Positions 1-8,572 of a stretch of DNA of 64,000 nt are shown here, piece after piece. Position 1 is the first letter of the stretch. The number at the start of each line of letters is the position of its first letter. The stretch comes from Natronobacterium haloterrestre (GTDB lineage Archaea; Halobacteriota; Halobacteria; Halobacteriales; Natrialbaceae), in NCBI RefSeq assembly GCF_900112205.1, contig NZ_FOKW01000013.1:35933-99932 (forward strand). The letters run 5' to 3'. The notes below the pieces were generated by a model. That model was not told where the DNA came from, did not search any database, and saw only the letters and a list, made by a program, of their open reading frames with translations. Made by a program: the position numbers and the translations under genes.

Positions 1-86
1 TACTCGAGGCCGTGGGCGGTGGGCCGTAGGCCGATCGCTCCGATCGAACGGGGACCTTTTTCTCCCCGCAGGTTGCGTCTTTGCAT

Positions 87-111
87 GCTTCCGTACCTTG
101 GATACGGAAGC
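87..111. other. Perfect 9-bp hairpin in 315-bp gene-free leader
   Basis: GCTTCCGTA and TACGGAAGC pair around a 7-nt loop. It lies in a gene-free stretch at the left edge of the window, upstream of the repressor-like gene. It may be the terminator or att-proximal structure of a gene lying left of the window. The rest of 1 to 315 has an AT-rich promoter-like part at about 218 to 262 and no convincing gene. Confidence 0.5.
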
Positions 112-315
112 CAGCGGGCCGGTGCCCCCACACCGGGTCCGCGTTTCTCTCGAGGACCCGACCGGGACAGCGGCGGGTCCGTCTGGCTTCCGTTAGGACT
201 CCGACTAGAGCGATACAACTTAAATCTATGCAATAGAACTTGCACAAGTAGTAATTAACATGCAGGACAGAAACTCATCGGTGCGACTAAGAAAAGATCA
301 ACGGAATACGGGGGT

Positions 316-621
316 ATGCGTCCCCGGGTGCCGTGGATGAACGAAGTTGACGATGCGGTTCTCGAGTTCCTTCAGGAGCTCGAGATTGACGGGCAACCGG
401 TGGCACTCAAACCCGGGGCGGTTCACTACAATCTCGTCGAAGAGTTCGGCATGGTCGACCGAAGTTTGAGTACGTTTTCGCGTCGAATGGACGTTTTAGC
501 TGATCACGGGCTATTAGAGAAAACGGAAGATGGGAAGGGATCGCCCTACCGGATCACCGAGAAGGGGTGGGCGTATCTCGAAGGCGATCTCGACGCTGAA
601 GAACTCACAGACGAAGGATAG
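316..621 (+). CDS. PhiH1 repressor-like winged-helix regulator
   Basis: A 101-residue protein with a single winged-helix domain. Residues 7 to 30 (WMNEVDDAVLEFLQEL) and the wing-like end (GKGSPYRITEKGWAYLEGDL) match the haloarchaeal PhiH1-repressor-like family, which is frequent in proviruses. It probably binds DNA and controls lysogeny or integration genes. In SNJ2 small DNA-binding proteins lie beside the integrase, so this position near the expected integrase end fits. ATG at 316 is used; ATG at 337 (MNEVDD) is an alternative. Its stop abuts the stop of the next, convergent gene without a single spare base, so the two transcripts must overlap. Confidence 0.8.
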   Translation: MRPRVPWMNEVDDAVLEFLQELEIDGQPVALKPGAVHYNLVEEFGMVDRSLSTFSRRMDVLADHGLLEKTEDGKGSPYRITEKGWAYLEGDLDAEELTDEG

Positions 622-810
622 TTACTGCCCACTATCCATCTCGAGTAGTTTCACCGTCCATTCCCCGTCCCCTTCGTAGTTGACATGGGCGTGATGCTCG
701 CCGTCGAGCGCTCCATCCTCGTCAAGGATATCCTCGAGGACGAGATCATCCTTTGGAATGGTCACACCGGTCGATCCGCCACCGACTTCCTGCAGTTTTC
801 GAATCGCCAT
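622..810 (-). CDS. AbrB/SpoVT-like small DNA-binding protein
   Basis: A 62-residue acidic protein. The N-terminal half (MAIRKLQEVGGGSTGVTIPK) has the look of a swapped-hairpin AbrB domain: a basic start, a glycine-serine turn and the VTIPKD strand. The C-terminal half is short and acidic. It is convergent with the PhiH1-like regulator. The TATA-like TATAATAG on the minus strand (about 834 to 841) lies 25 to 30 bases before the ATG, which predicts a leaderless mRNA. The role is probably a second regulator of the provirus, for instance of the divergent virion operon that begins at 904. The family call rests on this short domain. Confidence 0.65.
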   Translation of the reverse strand: MAIRKLQEVGGGSTGVTIPKDDLVLEDILDEDGALDGEHHAHVNYEGDGEWTVKLLEMDSGQ

Positions 811-832
811 ACAGCGGGCGGCAACCCGTTAC

Positions 833-875
833 CTATTATAGCTAATGACTACCCAAATAGCTGAGATATTAGGCG
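833..875. promoter_or_regulatory. Divergent promoter and operator between AbrB-like gene and virion operon
   Basis: TATTATAGCT (from about 833) and AGCTGAGATATT (from about 859) form an imperfect inverted repeat. The left arm contains a TATA box at leaderless distance from the AbrB-like start at 810. The right arm holds ATATT about 35 bases before the VP3-like start. A regulator binding both arms could switch both directions. Confidence 0.45.
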
Positions 876-903
876 GATCGGGTTCGACCGCTGGCCGTTG
901 CAT

Positions 904-1326
904 ATGGCAACTGCAAACCCGTTCAGCGGTATGAAAAATCACGAGGGCGTCGACCTGATCGACGCCGTGCTCGCGCCCCTGTTCGTCGCGGCGACGCTGT
1001 CGATGTCGGGGCTGGGCACGATTGGTATCGACAACCCGATTTCGTTCTACCTGTCGGACGTCCTGTACGCGGCTGCAGGCACCGAAATCACGTGGGGATT
1101 CATCTTCACGATCATCATCGTCGGGATCGCCTGGTTCTCTAACGAGAGCCGCGATTTCAACGACTTCTCCCAGGAACAAGCGGCCGTCGTCGGCGGGATG
1201 GTCCTGATGAATCTCGCGGTGGCGCTCGTCCCGGCCGTCGCAGCTGCGATGGCCGCGTACTGGTACGCCGGCGTCCTGCTGATCACGATCAACGGCGCGG
1301 GCTACTACCTGATCGCGTACTACTGA
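904..1326 (+). CDS. VP3-like internal membrane protein of pleolipovirus type
   Basis: A 140-residue protein with four predicted membrane helices, at about residues 22 to 40, 57 to 79, 96 to 119 and 121 to 138, and a short soluble N-terminus ([17 protein letters not shown]). Pleolipoviruses carry a small multi-helix internal membrane protein, VP3, directly before the spike gene, and this is the first gene of the virion operon here. ATG at 904 is preferred over an upstream in-frame TTG at 898. It ends 10 bases before the next gene. Identification is by topology and gene order; sequence similarity to known VP3 was not tested. Confidence 0.65.
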   Translation: MATANPFSGMKNHEGVDLIDAVLAPLFVAATLSMSGLGTIGIDNPISFYLSDVLYAAAGTEITWGFIFTIIIVGIAWFSNESRDFNDFSQEQAAVVGGMVLMNLAVALVPAVAAAMAAYWYAGVLLITINGAGYYLIAYY

Positions 1327-1336
1327 GGTGGCCACA

Positions 1337-2110
1337 ATGAGGAATTCTTTCACGACGCTACTCCGGGCAGAGACGGCCTACACGGTCCTAATCGCATGGG
1401 TTACGATCAGCCTCTGTCTTGGCTTCGGGATCGCCGGGATCGCGAGCGCCCAGGACAGCGGCCTCGAGGAGATCGAGAACACGACGATCGAGACGACGTC
1501 GAACACGTCCTACGTCGAGTTGGACATCGAGTTCGCCGAAACGATGGAGAACACCTCGGAGGAGACCGTCGAGTTCACGACGTACACCGAGGCGGCCTAC
1601 CAGGACGACGGCACGGAGCTGTCCGACTACGACGAGACCCTGAGCGGGACGACCCTCACCGTCAACGAGGACGTCCACGATCACGCGACCTACGACGTCG
1701 AACTGGACTCGAGCGCGACGACCGTCACCGTCGACGGGACCGCGTTCGCCGACGACGGGACGGTTGACCTCTCGGGGGAAACCAGCGACTCGCTCACCTC
1801 CGACGACACCGTGCTCTCGATCTCGGTCACCGCGGACACGATCATCACCGACACCGTGACCGGGACGCCGAACGACACGGTGACGAACGAGTACCAACTG
1901 AGCGACACCGGGTTTGAATCCGGTGTCGAGTACCGCGCGCTCGTCGAGGTCGGGAACGCGAACAACATCGCGAGCGGCTACGTCGCGCCCGACGACGCCA
2001 CGATCGGCGGTGGCTTCTTCGACGGCGCGGACGGCTCGCCTGGCTTCGGCGTCGGCGTCGCGATCGCGGCGCTGGCAACCGCCGGGGTGCTCGCACGGAG
2101 GCGATCGTAA
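1337..2110 (+). CDS. Secreted acidic surface protein with PGF-CTERM-type tail
   Basis: A 257-residue protein. A signal peptide at residues 1 to 34 ends near SAQDSG. The middle is a Thr/Asp/Ser-rich beta-type ectodomain with many potential glycosylation sites. The last residues contain SPGF, a hydrophobic helix and the basic end ARRRS, the layout of a PGF-CTERM sorting tail recognised by haloarchaeal archaeosortase A. The protein should be exported, cut near PGF and lipid-anchored by the host. GAGGTG at 1325 to 1330 is a good ribosome binding site for ATG 1337, so that start is preferred to GTG 1328. Its stop TAA shares one base with the next ATG. It is probably a virion membrane or envelope protein. 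Confidence 0.65.
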   Translation: MRNSFTTLLRAETAYTVLIAWVTISLCLGFGIAGIASAQDSGLEEIENTTIETTSNTSYVELDIEFAETMENTSEETVEFTTYTEAAYQDDGTELSDYDETLSGTTLTVNEDVHDHATYDVELDSSATTVTVDGTAFADDGTVDLSGETSDSLTSDDTVLSISVTADTIITDTVTGTPNDTVTNEYQLSDTGFESGVEYRALVEVGNANNIASGYVAPDDATIGGGFFDGADGSPGFGVGVAIAALATAGVLARRRS

Positions 2111-4707
2111 TGTCGGCCGGATCGGACGGCTCCAGCCCACAGCCCACGCTCGAGGGGGGTAACTTAGATTTCTCGAGGCGTGAGGCGCTGCGGCTGGCTG
2201 CTCTGACCGGCGCGGCGGCGATCGGCGGCTCGGCGGCCTCGAGCGGGACCGTCGCGGCGGTCCCAACCTGCACGTCGAACGTCGGCGTTTGCGGTGAGGC
2301 CTACGACGGCACGAACCCGGACACGACGTCGGCCGGGTTCTTCGCTGGCGACGCCACCATGTCGGGAGTCAACGACGATCCCTCGGCCGACGAAGTTGCC
2401 CTACACGGGCAAGCTACCACGGCGCGAGCGTGGTGGGACGACGTTGCGACGATCCTGCTCGACAACCGGCTCGAGGACATGAGCATGGTGTCGAATATCG
2501 CCGCTCGTGCCGAGATTGCTGACGCCTATCAGGACGGGGCGGGATCGAATGCGGCCTACGATGCTGCCCTTGCCGGGATCGATGATCAGCATTCGGTCCT
2601 GTATCGGAATACGGTGGCGACGAAAGTCGCGAACCTCTCGCAACTGTCGGCGATCTCGGACGTCTGTCGATCGACCGACGGCCTGAACGATCGGTTCGTG
2701 AGTTGGGCACCGGCGAACGACAACTACAGCGGTTCCGGTTCGATCGTCCAAAGCGGCACTTACATCGCGCCGGACCTCACGGCCTCGTCGATCACGCTGC
2801 CGAACGGCGACACCTACGACGTTGACGTGCCTGAGTTTCATGCTGAATGGGATAACGGCGACACGCTGACGGTCAAGCTGGACGACGACCTGCTCGGTCA
2901 CTACGATGCCGATGCCGAGGAATTCGTTGACGTCCCGACTGACAACGGCGAGATGGTCACGTTCCGCGCTGCGTGTGTCGTCAACAGCGTTTCCGATGCC
3001 GACCTCGAGAGCAAAACAGTCGGCGTGCTCGCGGACGCTGCTGGCGTTCTCAACGATATTGAGACCAATGCGGCCGCCGTGAAAGGGAACTACGATCAAC
3101 AACTGGTAGACGACCTCTACGCGGCGATGGACGACGGCACGATCTCTCCGTCGGATATTCGCGGCGTTGAGGGCATGGCTGGCCATCTGAGCGGGTCAAC
3201 TGACGCGACGGATAGCCGATTTCAGATGGCACTACTCGCACAACTCGGCCTCGATCGCTCCGACCTCTCGAGCGTTGCGTCGATGACGCTCGAGTACACG
3301 GGCGTTACCGACCGCACGCTCGAACGCGATTCGGCTGGTAAGGTTTCGAATCTCGACTATGCGACTCTCCACGAGGCCGAGCCGATCGAGGGCCAGTTGT
3401 TCGCTGATCTCCGAGAAAACACTACGCTATCCGCCGGAGAGACGTACCAGTCTGGTACGAACGTGTACCTCAACGGATCCGCCTACGACCCGGTCGGCGG
3501 CGAACGCTTGACGAACTCTGACGGCGGGACTGGATATGCGCTTCACCGGCCGTCGAATACTGCGTGGACCTGTAGCGGCACTTCGCTCTATAAGTTCGAC
3601 GTCATTGATGGCACCAGTGAACACCTGTGGGAGGAAAGCAGCGACACTGGCGATATGAGCCATGCTGCCATCGGCTCTGCTCGGGACGTGCTCGTTGCTG
3701 CGTCCGGCTACGACAGTGTTGGTGTGTTCGGTATCGACCCGGAAACTGGCGATGAGCTTTGGAACTTCAACCCGGAGAGCAACACCAAAACCCTCGCTTT
3801 GGACGCTGAGGGTACAGTCTTGGCACATGGAGACTCCCTCGGCAATGTCGCGTGTTATGACGTCGACTCTGAGGACTACTCAAAACGGTGGAGTAATGGC
3901 CCGTTCGACGTGACTAACGGCGTCGACGTCGTTGACGGTGTCGTCTACGCTGTCGGTAAGAACGGTGACGTCAAAGCCTACGACCTTGCGGACGGCACCG
4001 AACTCTGGAGCAGCAGCTACTCCAGCGACGGCTATTCGGCTCTTGCTGCCGACTACGCCGGTAACGAGGTTTACGCTGGCTATTCTTCCGGTGACGTGGT
4101 CGCGCTCGAGGCCGGGTCCGGTAGTGAGAACTGGAGTGTGTCGACGAACGTCAGTGATGCCGGGTCGATGATCCTCGATGCCCGAGGGCATCTGTGGTTC
4201 AACGACCGGAATGGTCTCCTCGTGCAGATCGACACTGCTGATGGGACTATCGTCCGCGAGCACGACGTCGGTGATTGGGCGAAGGACATGGCAACGACCG
4301 ACCCGCGTGCTGTCAATGGCATGGTCTTCAACGCGATCGCCTACGACGGTCCCTCCGGCGAGTCGATCTCGCTCAACTACGGCTCTGTCACGGTTCAGTC
4401 GTTGACTGATCAGGACGGCAACGAACTCGAGGACGACTACGAGGCTGACTGGGACCGTCCCGAGCACGACACGGTCGAGATCGAGGAATATCAGCAGGAA
4501 CTCGAGAAGTGGTCCACCGAGTACGAAAACGCGCTCGAGGACGAAGACGACGACAGTACCGACGACGGCGACGACTGGTTAGGCCTCCCGTCGTTCGGAT
4601 CGTTCGAGTCAGGCGACCTCGCGGGCCTCGCGATTATCGGCGGGATATTGATGGTCATTATCGGCATTGCGACGGACTACATCCCGTTCGTCGGGGGTGG
4701 ACGATGA
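2110..4707 (+). CDS. Giant Tat-exported spike (VP4-like) with PQQ-like beta-propeller
   Basis: An 865-residue protein. Residues 17 to 46 are a Tat-type signal (SRREALRLAALTG). About 55 to 440 are a mixed alpha/beta domain. About 460 to 760 repeat PQQ-type blades with Trp-containing motifs (LWNFNP, LWSSSYSSDG, ENWSVST), spaced 35 to 45 residues apart. After an acidic, coiled-coil-like segment (EEYQQELEKWSTEYENAL) comes a single C-terminal membrane helix at about 834 to 853. Export signal, stalk-like coil and C-terminal anchor match pleolipovirus VP4 spikes, which bind the host and fuse membranes. Those characterised are clearly shorter (from memory about 500 to 550 residues), so the propeller looks like an added receptor-binding head. 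It overlaps both neighbours by a few bases. Confidence 0.75.
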   Translation: MSAGSDGSSPQPTLEGGNLDFSRREALRLAALTGAAAIGGSAASSGTVAAVPTCTSNVGVCGEAYDGTNPDTTSAGFFAGDATMSGVNDDPSADEVALHGQATTARAWWDDVATILLDNRLEDMSMVSNIAARAEIADAYQDGAGSNAAYDAALAGIDDQHSVLYRNTVATKVANLSQLSAISDVCRSTDGLNDRFVSWAPANDNYSGSGSIVQSGTYIAPDLTASSITLPNGDTYDVDVPEFHAEWDNGDTLTVKLDDDLLGHYDADAEEFVDVPTDNGEMVTFRAACVVNSVSDADLESKTVGVLADAAGVLNDIETNAAAVKGNYDQQLVDDLYAAMDDGTISPSDIRGVEGMAGHLSGSTDATDSRFQMALLAQLGLDRSDLSSVASMTLEYTGVTDRTLERDSAGKVSNLDYATLHEAEPIEGQLFADLRENTTLSAGETYQSGTNVYLNGSAYDPVGGERLTNSDGGTGYALHRPSNTAWTCSGTSLYKFDVIDGTSEHLWEESSDTGDMSHAAIGSARDVLVAASGYDSVGVFGIDPETGDELWNFNPESNTKTLALDAEGTVLAHGDSLGNVACYDVDSEDYSKRWSNGPFDVTNGVDVVDGVVYAVGKNGDVKAYDLADGTELWSSSYSSDGYSALAADYAGNEVYAGYSSGDVVALEAGSGSENWSVSTNVSDAGSMILDARGHLWFNDRNGLLVQIDTADGTIVREHDVGDWAKDMATTDPRAVNGMVFNAIAYDGPSGESISLNYGSVTVQSLTDQDGNELEDDYEADWDRPEHDTVEIEEYQQELEKWSTEYENALEDEDDDSTDDGDDWLGLPSFGSFESGDLAGLAIIGGILMVIIGIATDYIPFVGGGR

Positions 4708-5273
4708 GACGGAAAGTCGTACTCCTGGCGGTCGTCACGGCGGTTCTGGCGATGGGCATGGGCGCGGCGGCGGGCCCGGTCGCAGCACAGGAGAACGCGA
4801 CCGACCAGGAGGCCAGCGACGAGCTCAACGAGACGGTCGCCGAAACCCAGGACGACTACTTGCAGGAGATCGACAGCGACACCCGGATCACGAACTGGGA
4901 GTACCGGCCGGGGATGTTCACGATCACGCTCGAGGCCGACGCCGAGACGAAAGTCAGCATGACCGAGGCGGGCGACTTCGAGCAGGGCACGGGTTCGTTC
5001 AACTACGACGAGGTAGAGTTGGACGAAGGCACCAACACGATCACGTTCGCGGTCACCGACCGCGAAGGCGCGGGCGTCGCGATCGCGACGCGGCGGTCAC
5101 TCCAGCAGGGGACCGGCGCGTTCGTCTCGGTCGGGCAGGTCGAACGGAACCCGTTCCGTCACTTCGGCGGTGAGTCGGGGCTGTTCTCCGGTGTGATCCT
5201 GACGACGGCGCTGGCGGGGCTCTCGGCCGCCTACGTCGTTCGCAGCGAAGACAGCGGGGTGATCGAGGCATGA
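4704..5273 (+). CDS. Signal-peptide membrane protein of virion operon
   Basis: A 189-residue protein. It has a cleavable signal peptide (residues 1 to 29, ending PVAAQENAT), an acidic region of about 30 residues, a compact beta-rich domain (about 60 to 150, with TRITNWEYRPGMFTITLEA) and one C-terminal membrane helix (about 159 to 178). The topology is type I, with the domain outside. ATG at 4704 overlaps the spike stop by four bases, so translation is probably coupled. I do not recognise the family. Position directly after the spike, where pleolipoviruses have a conserved small gene, suggests a virion or assembly role. Confidence 0.6.
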   Translation: MRRKVVLLAVVTAVLAMGMGAAAGPVAAQENATDQEASDELNETVAETQDDYLQEIDSDTRITNWEYRPGMFTITLEADAETKVSMTEAGDFEQGTGSFNYDEVELDEGTNTITFAVTDREGAGVAIATRRSLQQGTGAFVSVGQVERNPFRHFGGESGLFSGVILTTALAGLSAAYVVRSEDSGVIEA

Positions 5274-6118
5274 GCGAGACCAGCGGCACCTTCGGCGGCT
5301 GGAGCGATCGGCTCACCTACGTCGTCGCCGAAGCCCAGCTACTCGTCGCGGGCGTGCTCATGTCGATCGCCGTCGCGTTGATCTGGTTCCGCCCGGAACT
5401 GCCGGGGATCCCGCCCATCGTGCACGGGTGGATCGCCGCGATCTTCCTGCTCGGCCCACCGTTGACGGGGATGTTCATCACCGGCGCGCGGAAGCTCCGA
5501 AACCGGAACATGGTGACCGTTCACCACATCAACGGCGTCGAAGACGTCCGCGAGAAATACTACGTCGAGCCCGGCGTCTGGGACGACAAGGAGATCGTCG
5601 GCCCGTCGCCGTACACCGTCAACAACGGCGGCGCTTTCGAGGTGCGCGAGTTCGACTGGCACCCGGATCAGGGCGACGACGGCACCCTGATCGTCACCGG
5701 CTGCTACATGAGCGAGATGGCCGACTCGAAACTCGTCACCACGAAGGCCATGCTCGAGGACGTCCACGGCGATCTCATCGACGTCTATCTCGCGTACAAC
5801 CGCCTGCGCGGGCGAATCTCCAAGATGGGGCTCGAGATCCAGCGCGACGTCGTCAACCAGGAGGCCGAGGCTGACGAGCGCGGGTTGATGAACCCGAAGA
5901 CGACCGTCAAGGACCGGTTCGAAAGTGCCGAGAAGGACGCCGAGGAGAAGGCAACGGAGGACATTCAGGACGTCGACGGCTACGAGGGCGAGTACATCGG
6001 CGAGCACGGCGAGCACGCGCCTCCAGCCCGCCCGCGCCCGAACCAGTTGTACGACACCGTCGACGGCGTCGATCCGATGGAGATGGCGACGACCGACGGG
6101 GGGCAGAACGATGGATAG
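5270..6118 (+). CDS. Two-helix membrane protein with large cytoplasmic domain
   Basis: A 282-residue protein. Two membrane helices lie at about residues 20 to 39 and 46 to 68, followed by a basic stretch (ARKLRNRN), so the remaining 210 residues should be on the inner side. That part has a beta-rich section (about 80 to 160) and a charged helical end. It overlaps the preceding gene by four bases and the ATPase gene by eight. Pleolipoviruses have a conserved membrane protein between spike and ATPase, and this fits that slot. It may link the membrane to the ATPase or the genome. The function is inferred from position only. Confidence 0.6.
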   Translation: MSETSGTFGGWSDRLTYVVAEAQLLVAGVLMSIAVALIWFRPELPGIPPIVHGWIAAIFLLGPPLTGMFITGARKLRNRNMVTVHHINGVEDVREKYYVEPGVWDDKEIVGPSPYTVNNGGAFEVREFDWHPDQGDDGTLIVTGCYMSEMADSKLVTTKAMLEDVHGDLIDVYLAYNRLRGRISKMGLEIQRDVVNQEAEADERGLMNPKTTVKDRFESAEKDAEEKATEDIQDVDGYEGEYIGEHGEHAPPARPRPNQLYDTVDGVDPMEMATTDGGQNDG

Positions 6119-7331
6119 GCGGACCGAGTACCGGAAGAACGGCAAGCGGTTGATGACCGACGGCGGCCGCGAGCAGGACAACTACACCGTCGGCGGCTTT
6201 CGCGAGTGGCAGGACGGCAACCTCGAGCGGGACCCGGACGAGGCACTCCGGCACACGGGGTTCGTCCGCGACGAGCAGGTCGATCGCCAGCTCGCAATGC
6301 GTGCGGTCCACCACGATCCCGATCGGTGGGAGAGCAAACCCGCCAAGGACTACATGGCCGTCGGGAAGAACCGCGACATCCTTCGCGCCGAAGGCAACGA
6401 AACCGCCCGCAATGCCCTCGAGAACGGGGACACGCTCACGCTGAAACACTACATCGGCGACCCATCCCAGGAGGCCGACCTCGCGGGGATCAAGGCGGTC
6501 ACCCGCCTGCAGGAGATCGTCGCCGGGCCCGCGCCGGTGATCGTCATCTTGGGCGAGATGGGCGCGGGGAAGACCGACTTCGCTGGGCTGTGTGGGCAAC
6601 TCCGCGAGCGGTGGGTCGACGGCGATCTCCTCGTCGGCAGCAACATCCGCACCTTAGACCGGATCGATCGATGGGTCCGCGACGACGGCAGCGTCGAGGA
6701 CGGCTGGATTCCGAACTACCCGCTCCTCGAGGAGTGGGTCCAGCAAGACGGAGATCCCGTCGACAACCCCCAGCAGCCGAAACTGTTCATCGGCGACGAG
6801 TTCTCGAGTAACGCCAGCGGGACGGGTGCGGACGGTCACAAGGTCCGCCAGAAGATGGGGCCGCTCGTCTACAAGATCCGCAAGTACGGCGGTGCACTCA
6901 TCTACATCGCACACGGTGAATCGTCGATCCACCCGATGCTCTGGCGCGTCGGCACGATCATCAAGAAGAAGTCCAAGAAACGTGCGATCGTTGCAGACCG
7001 TGTTTCCGGTGGAAAGCTCCAGGACGTCGACCCCCGCCCGCTCGAAGGGATTCCACCGACGGACTGGAACTTCAACACGAAGGACGAGGCCGACTGGAGC
7101 TGGGAAGCGCCGAGCAGCGACGACAAGAACGACGATCCGATCGCCGAGGAGGACGTCAAACGCGTCGCCGCCTGGACGATGGAAGAGTGTCGACGCCAGG
7201 GAATGTCGGCCCGCGAAACCGCCGAATTCGTTCCCTACAGCCACGCTACTGTCTCGAACTGGTGGAAAGAGATCGATGAAGGGGGCGAAAAGGCCGACTG
7301 GGTTAACACCGTCGAGCAGGTGATTGCATGA
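6111..7331 (+). CDS. VP8-like P-loop ATPase with C-terminal HTH
   Basis: A 406-residue protein. The Walker A motif is GEMGAGKTDFA (about residue 146), Walker B is KLFIGDEF (about 224), and IYIAHGE (about 266) resembles sensor 1. The last 50 residues read as a helix-turn-helix (MSARETAEFVPYSHATVSNWW). Pleolipoviruses encode a conserved AAA-type ATPase (VP8) at this position, with a proposed part in genome or assembly functions. The HTH tail suggests DNA binding. ATG 6111 lies inside the end of the previous gene, keeping the operon contiguous. This is the last gene of the virion operon and is followed by GC-rich inverted repeats. Confidence 0.75.
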   Translation: MDRRTEYRKNGKRLMTDGGREQDNYTVGGFREWQDGNLERDPDEALRHTGFVRDEQVDRQLAMRAVHHDPDRWESKPAKDYMAVGKNRDILRAEGNETARNALENGDTLTLKHYIGDPSQEADLAGIKAVTRLQEIVAGPAPVIVILGEMGAGKTDFAGLCGQLRERWVDGDLLVGSNIRTLDRIDRWVRDDGSVEDGWIPNYPLLEEWVQQDGDPVDNPQQPKLFIGDEFSSNASGTGADGHKVRQKMGPLVYKIRKYGGALIYIAHGESSIHPMLWRVGTIIKKKSKKRAIVADRVSGGKLQDVDPRPLEGIPPTDWNFNTKDEADWSWEAPSSDDKNDDPIAEEDVKRVAAWTMEECRRQGMSARETAEFVPYSHATVSNWWKEIDEGGEKADWVNTVEQVIA

Positions 7332-7452
7332 CGGCGTCGGGGTGTCAACCCGTAAAGCGGAAGCGCCCCCCGTTTACGTATGGGCGGCGCGGCCCGCCAG
7401 GGCCGCGACGCCTCGGCCCATCGCGACGCTCGAGCGACAGCCAGCGGAGGAG

Positions 7453-7460
7453 TATATATA
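7453..7460 (+). promoter_or_regulatory. TATA box for nuclease-like gene
   Basis: TATATATA lies in otherwise GC-rich sequence. A start about 26 to 30 bases downstream falls on GTG 7486, predicting a leaderless transcript. Confidence 0.6.
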
Positions 7461-7485
7461 GCGGCGCGCGACGCGCGTGGTCGGT

Positions 7486-7869
7486 GTGAATCGATCGAAA
7501 CGCGCGAACCACTTCGGGACGATCTGCGAAAAGCGGATGGCCCGAAAGCGTCGGTTCGACCTCGAGCGGGCCAGCTGGCACGACGCTCGATTCGGGAACG
7601 GAACTCCCGTCGAAATCAAGAGCACCATGCTCGAGCATAGCGATGGCCAGCCAGGGAATTTCAAGGTCTACCGGGAGTATCATGACAAGCTACGGCGGGC
7701 CGAGGGCTGGTACTGTTTCGTCGTCTACCGACCACACGGGCGATCGGGGCTGACAGTCCTGAAGGATAAGATGGTACGTGCCTGTGATATTCCCCTTCTC
7801 CGGTGGCACGGCGGCGGCGATCACCGCGGCACCGATCAAGCAAAGATCTCCATTAGCGACATATTCTGA
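7486..7869 (+). CDS. PD-(D/E)XK-like nuclease, small form
   Basis: A 127-residue basic protein. It shows an N-terminal helix with Glu (ICEKRMARKR), then Asp in WHDARF and, after a turn, GTPVEIKST, which together give the E...D...ExK pattern of PD-(D/E)XK nucleases. A helix and the strand WYCFVVYRP follow. The same arrangement occurs in the 172-residue protein at 14180 to 14698, so the two are probably paralogs. Such small enzymes are often Holliday-junction resolvases or restriction-like nucleases; the substrate here is unknown. GTG 7486 is chosen because of the TATA box; GTG 7477 is possible. Confidence 0.55.
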   Translation: MNRSKRANHFGTICEKRMARKRRFDLERASWHDARFGNGTPVEIKSTMLEHSDGQPGNFKVYREYHDKLRRAEGWYCFVVYRPHGRSGLTVLKDKMVRACDIPLLRWHGGGDHRGTDQAKISISDIF

Positions 7870-8215
7870 GGTTTTAGACGAGTCTGAATCTCGGTGAATT
7901 ACAGCAATCCCTATCACGATCAGGCCAATTGCTAACGGTGACTCAAACAATCATGCTCGAGGCAATACACTCTCCTCTCGGTTTCAGGGGCTACAAGCCA
8001 TTTTACCTTCCCTTTCAGCTATTCGCTCTCCCGAATGTTCAATAGTCCTGAGGCTCTGTGTCCTACTACCTCGAGTCGTGTGCACGCGCTCGCCGCTCGA
8101 GCGTAGGCACCTCGCGTGGTGGTCGTTCGACTCGAGACGGATAATACGGCCACATGGCCGGGCCGCCGTCGAAGCGGCCCCAATCACAGCACCACACCGC
8201 CTTTCAAGGCGGTTT
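7870..8215. other. Gene-free spacer with paired hairpins at its right end
   Basis: I see no credible gene in this 346-base stretch. Near the right end GGGCCGC pairs with GCGGCCC (8160 to 8180), and ACCGCCTT pairs with AAGGCGGT (8196 to 8213), followed by a short T run on the plus strand. The second hairpin sits just past the stop of the minus-strand gene ending at 8216. Confidence 0.5.
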
Positions 8216-8216
8216 T
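8160..8216. terminator. Two adjacent hairpins, probable terminator
   Basis: A 7-bp and an 8-bp stem lie side by side, the latter with TTTT on the plus strand. The location between the nuclease-like gene and the convergent membrane-protein gene suits transcription termination from either side. Archaeal terminators rely mostly on T runs, so the role is tentative. Confidence 0.4.
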
Positions 8217-8521
8217 CATTGCTCGGTACTCGCCAATGGTAGCAAAATAAGTCCGAACAGCACCGTCAGCACCGCCAAGCTCGCCCAGATCGTTCGGACG
8301 TACCCGTCGGGCACGTAGCCAGCGGCTTCGGCGATCACGTAGCCCAGATACAGGAGTGACACGATGACGGCCGCGTTATATATTCGCCACGCCCATCGAA
8401 CACAGTGGTAGGCAAGAACCTTCACGCGGTGGCCGTCACTGTTCATATTGGTGTAGTTGGATTTCTCATACTTCACTGCACTGACCGTTGAACGGTGACT
8501 CGAGTCGTAGCGACAGGACAA
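8216..8521 (-). CDS. Small two-helix membrane protein
   Basis: A 101-residue protein with two predicted membrane helices (about residues 44 to 67 and 76 to 97). I do not recognise the family. ATG at 8446 (MNSDGHRVKV) would give a 76-residue protein with both helices and may be the true start, because the first 25 residues are hydrophilic and unremarkable. It follows the two pilin genes on the same strand after about 50 bases, so it could be co-transcribed with them. Confidence 0.5.
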   Translation of the reverse strand: MSCRYDSSHRSTVSAVKYEKSNYTNMNSDGHRVKVLAYHCVRWAWRIYNAAVIVSLLYLGYVIAEAAGYVPDGYVRTIWASLAVLTVLFGLILLPLASTEQ

Positions 8522-8572
8522 TGGAATGTGGCGTTCAGTGGCTCAAAAGAAATCGAAACTGGTCAGCGGTGG

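Noticed and set aside
7328..7489. 53-residue basic frame overlapping the ATPase stop (MTASGCQPVKRKRPPF)
   Set aside because: The overlap is of the coupled type, but the sequence is mostly GC-rich inverted repeats and contains the next gene's TATA box. No family features.
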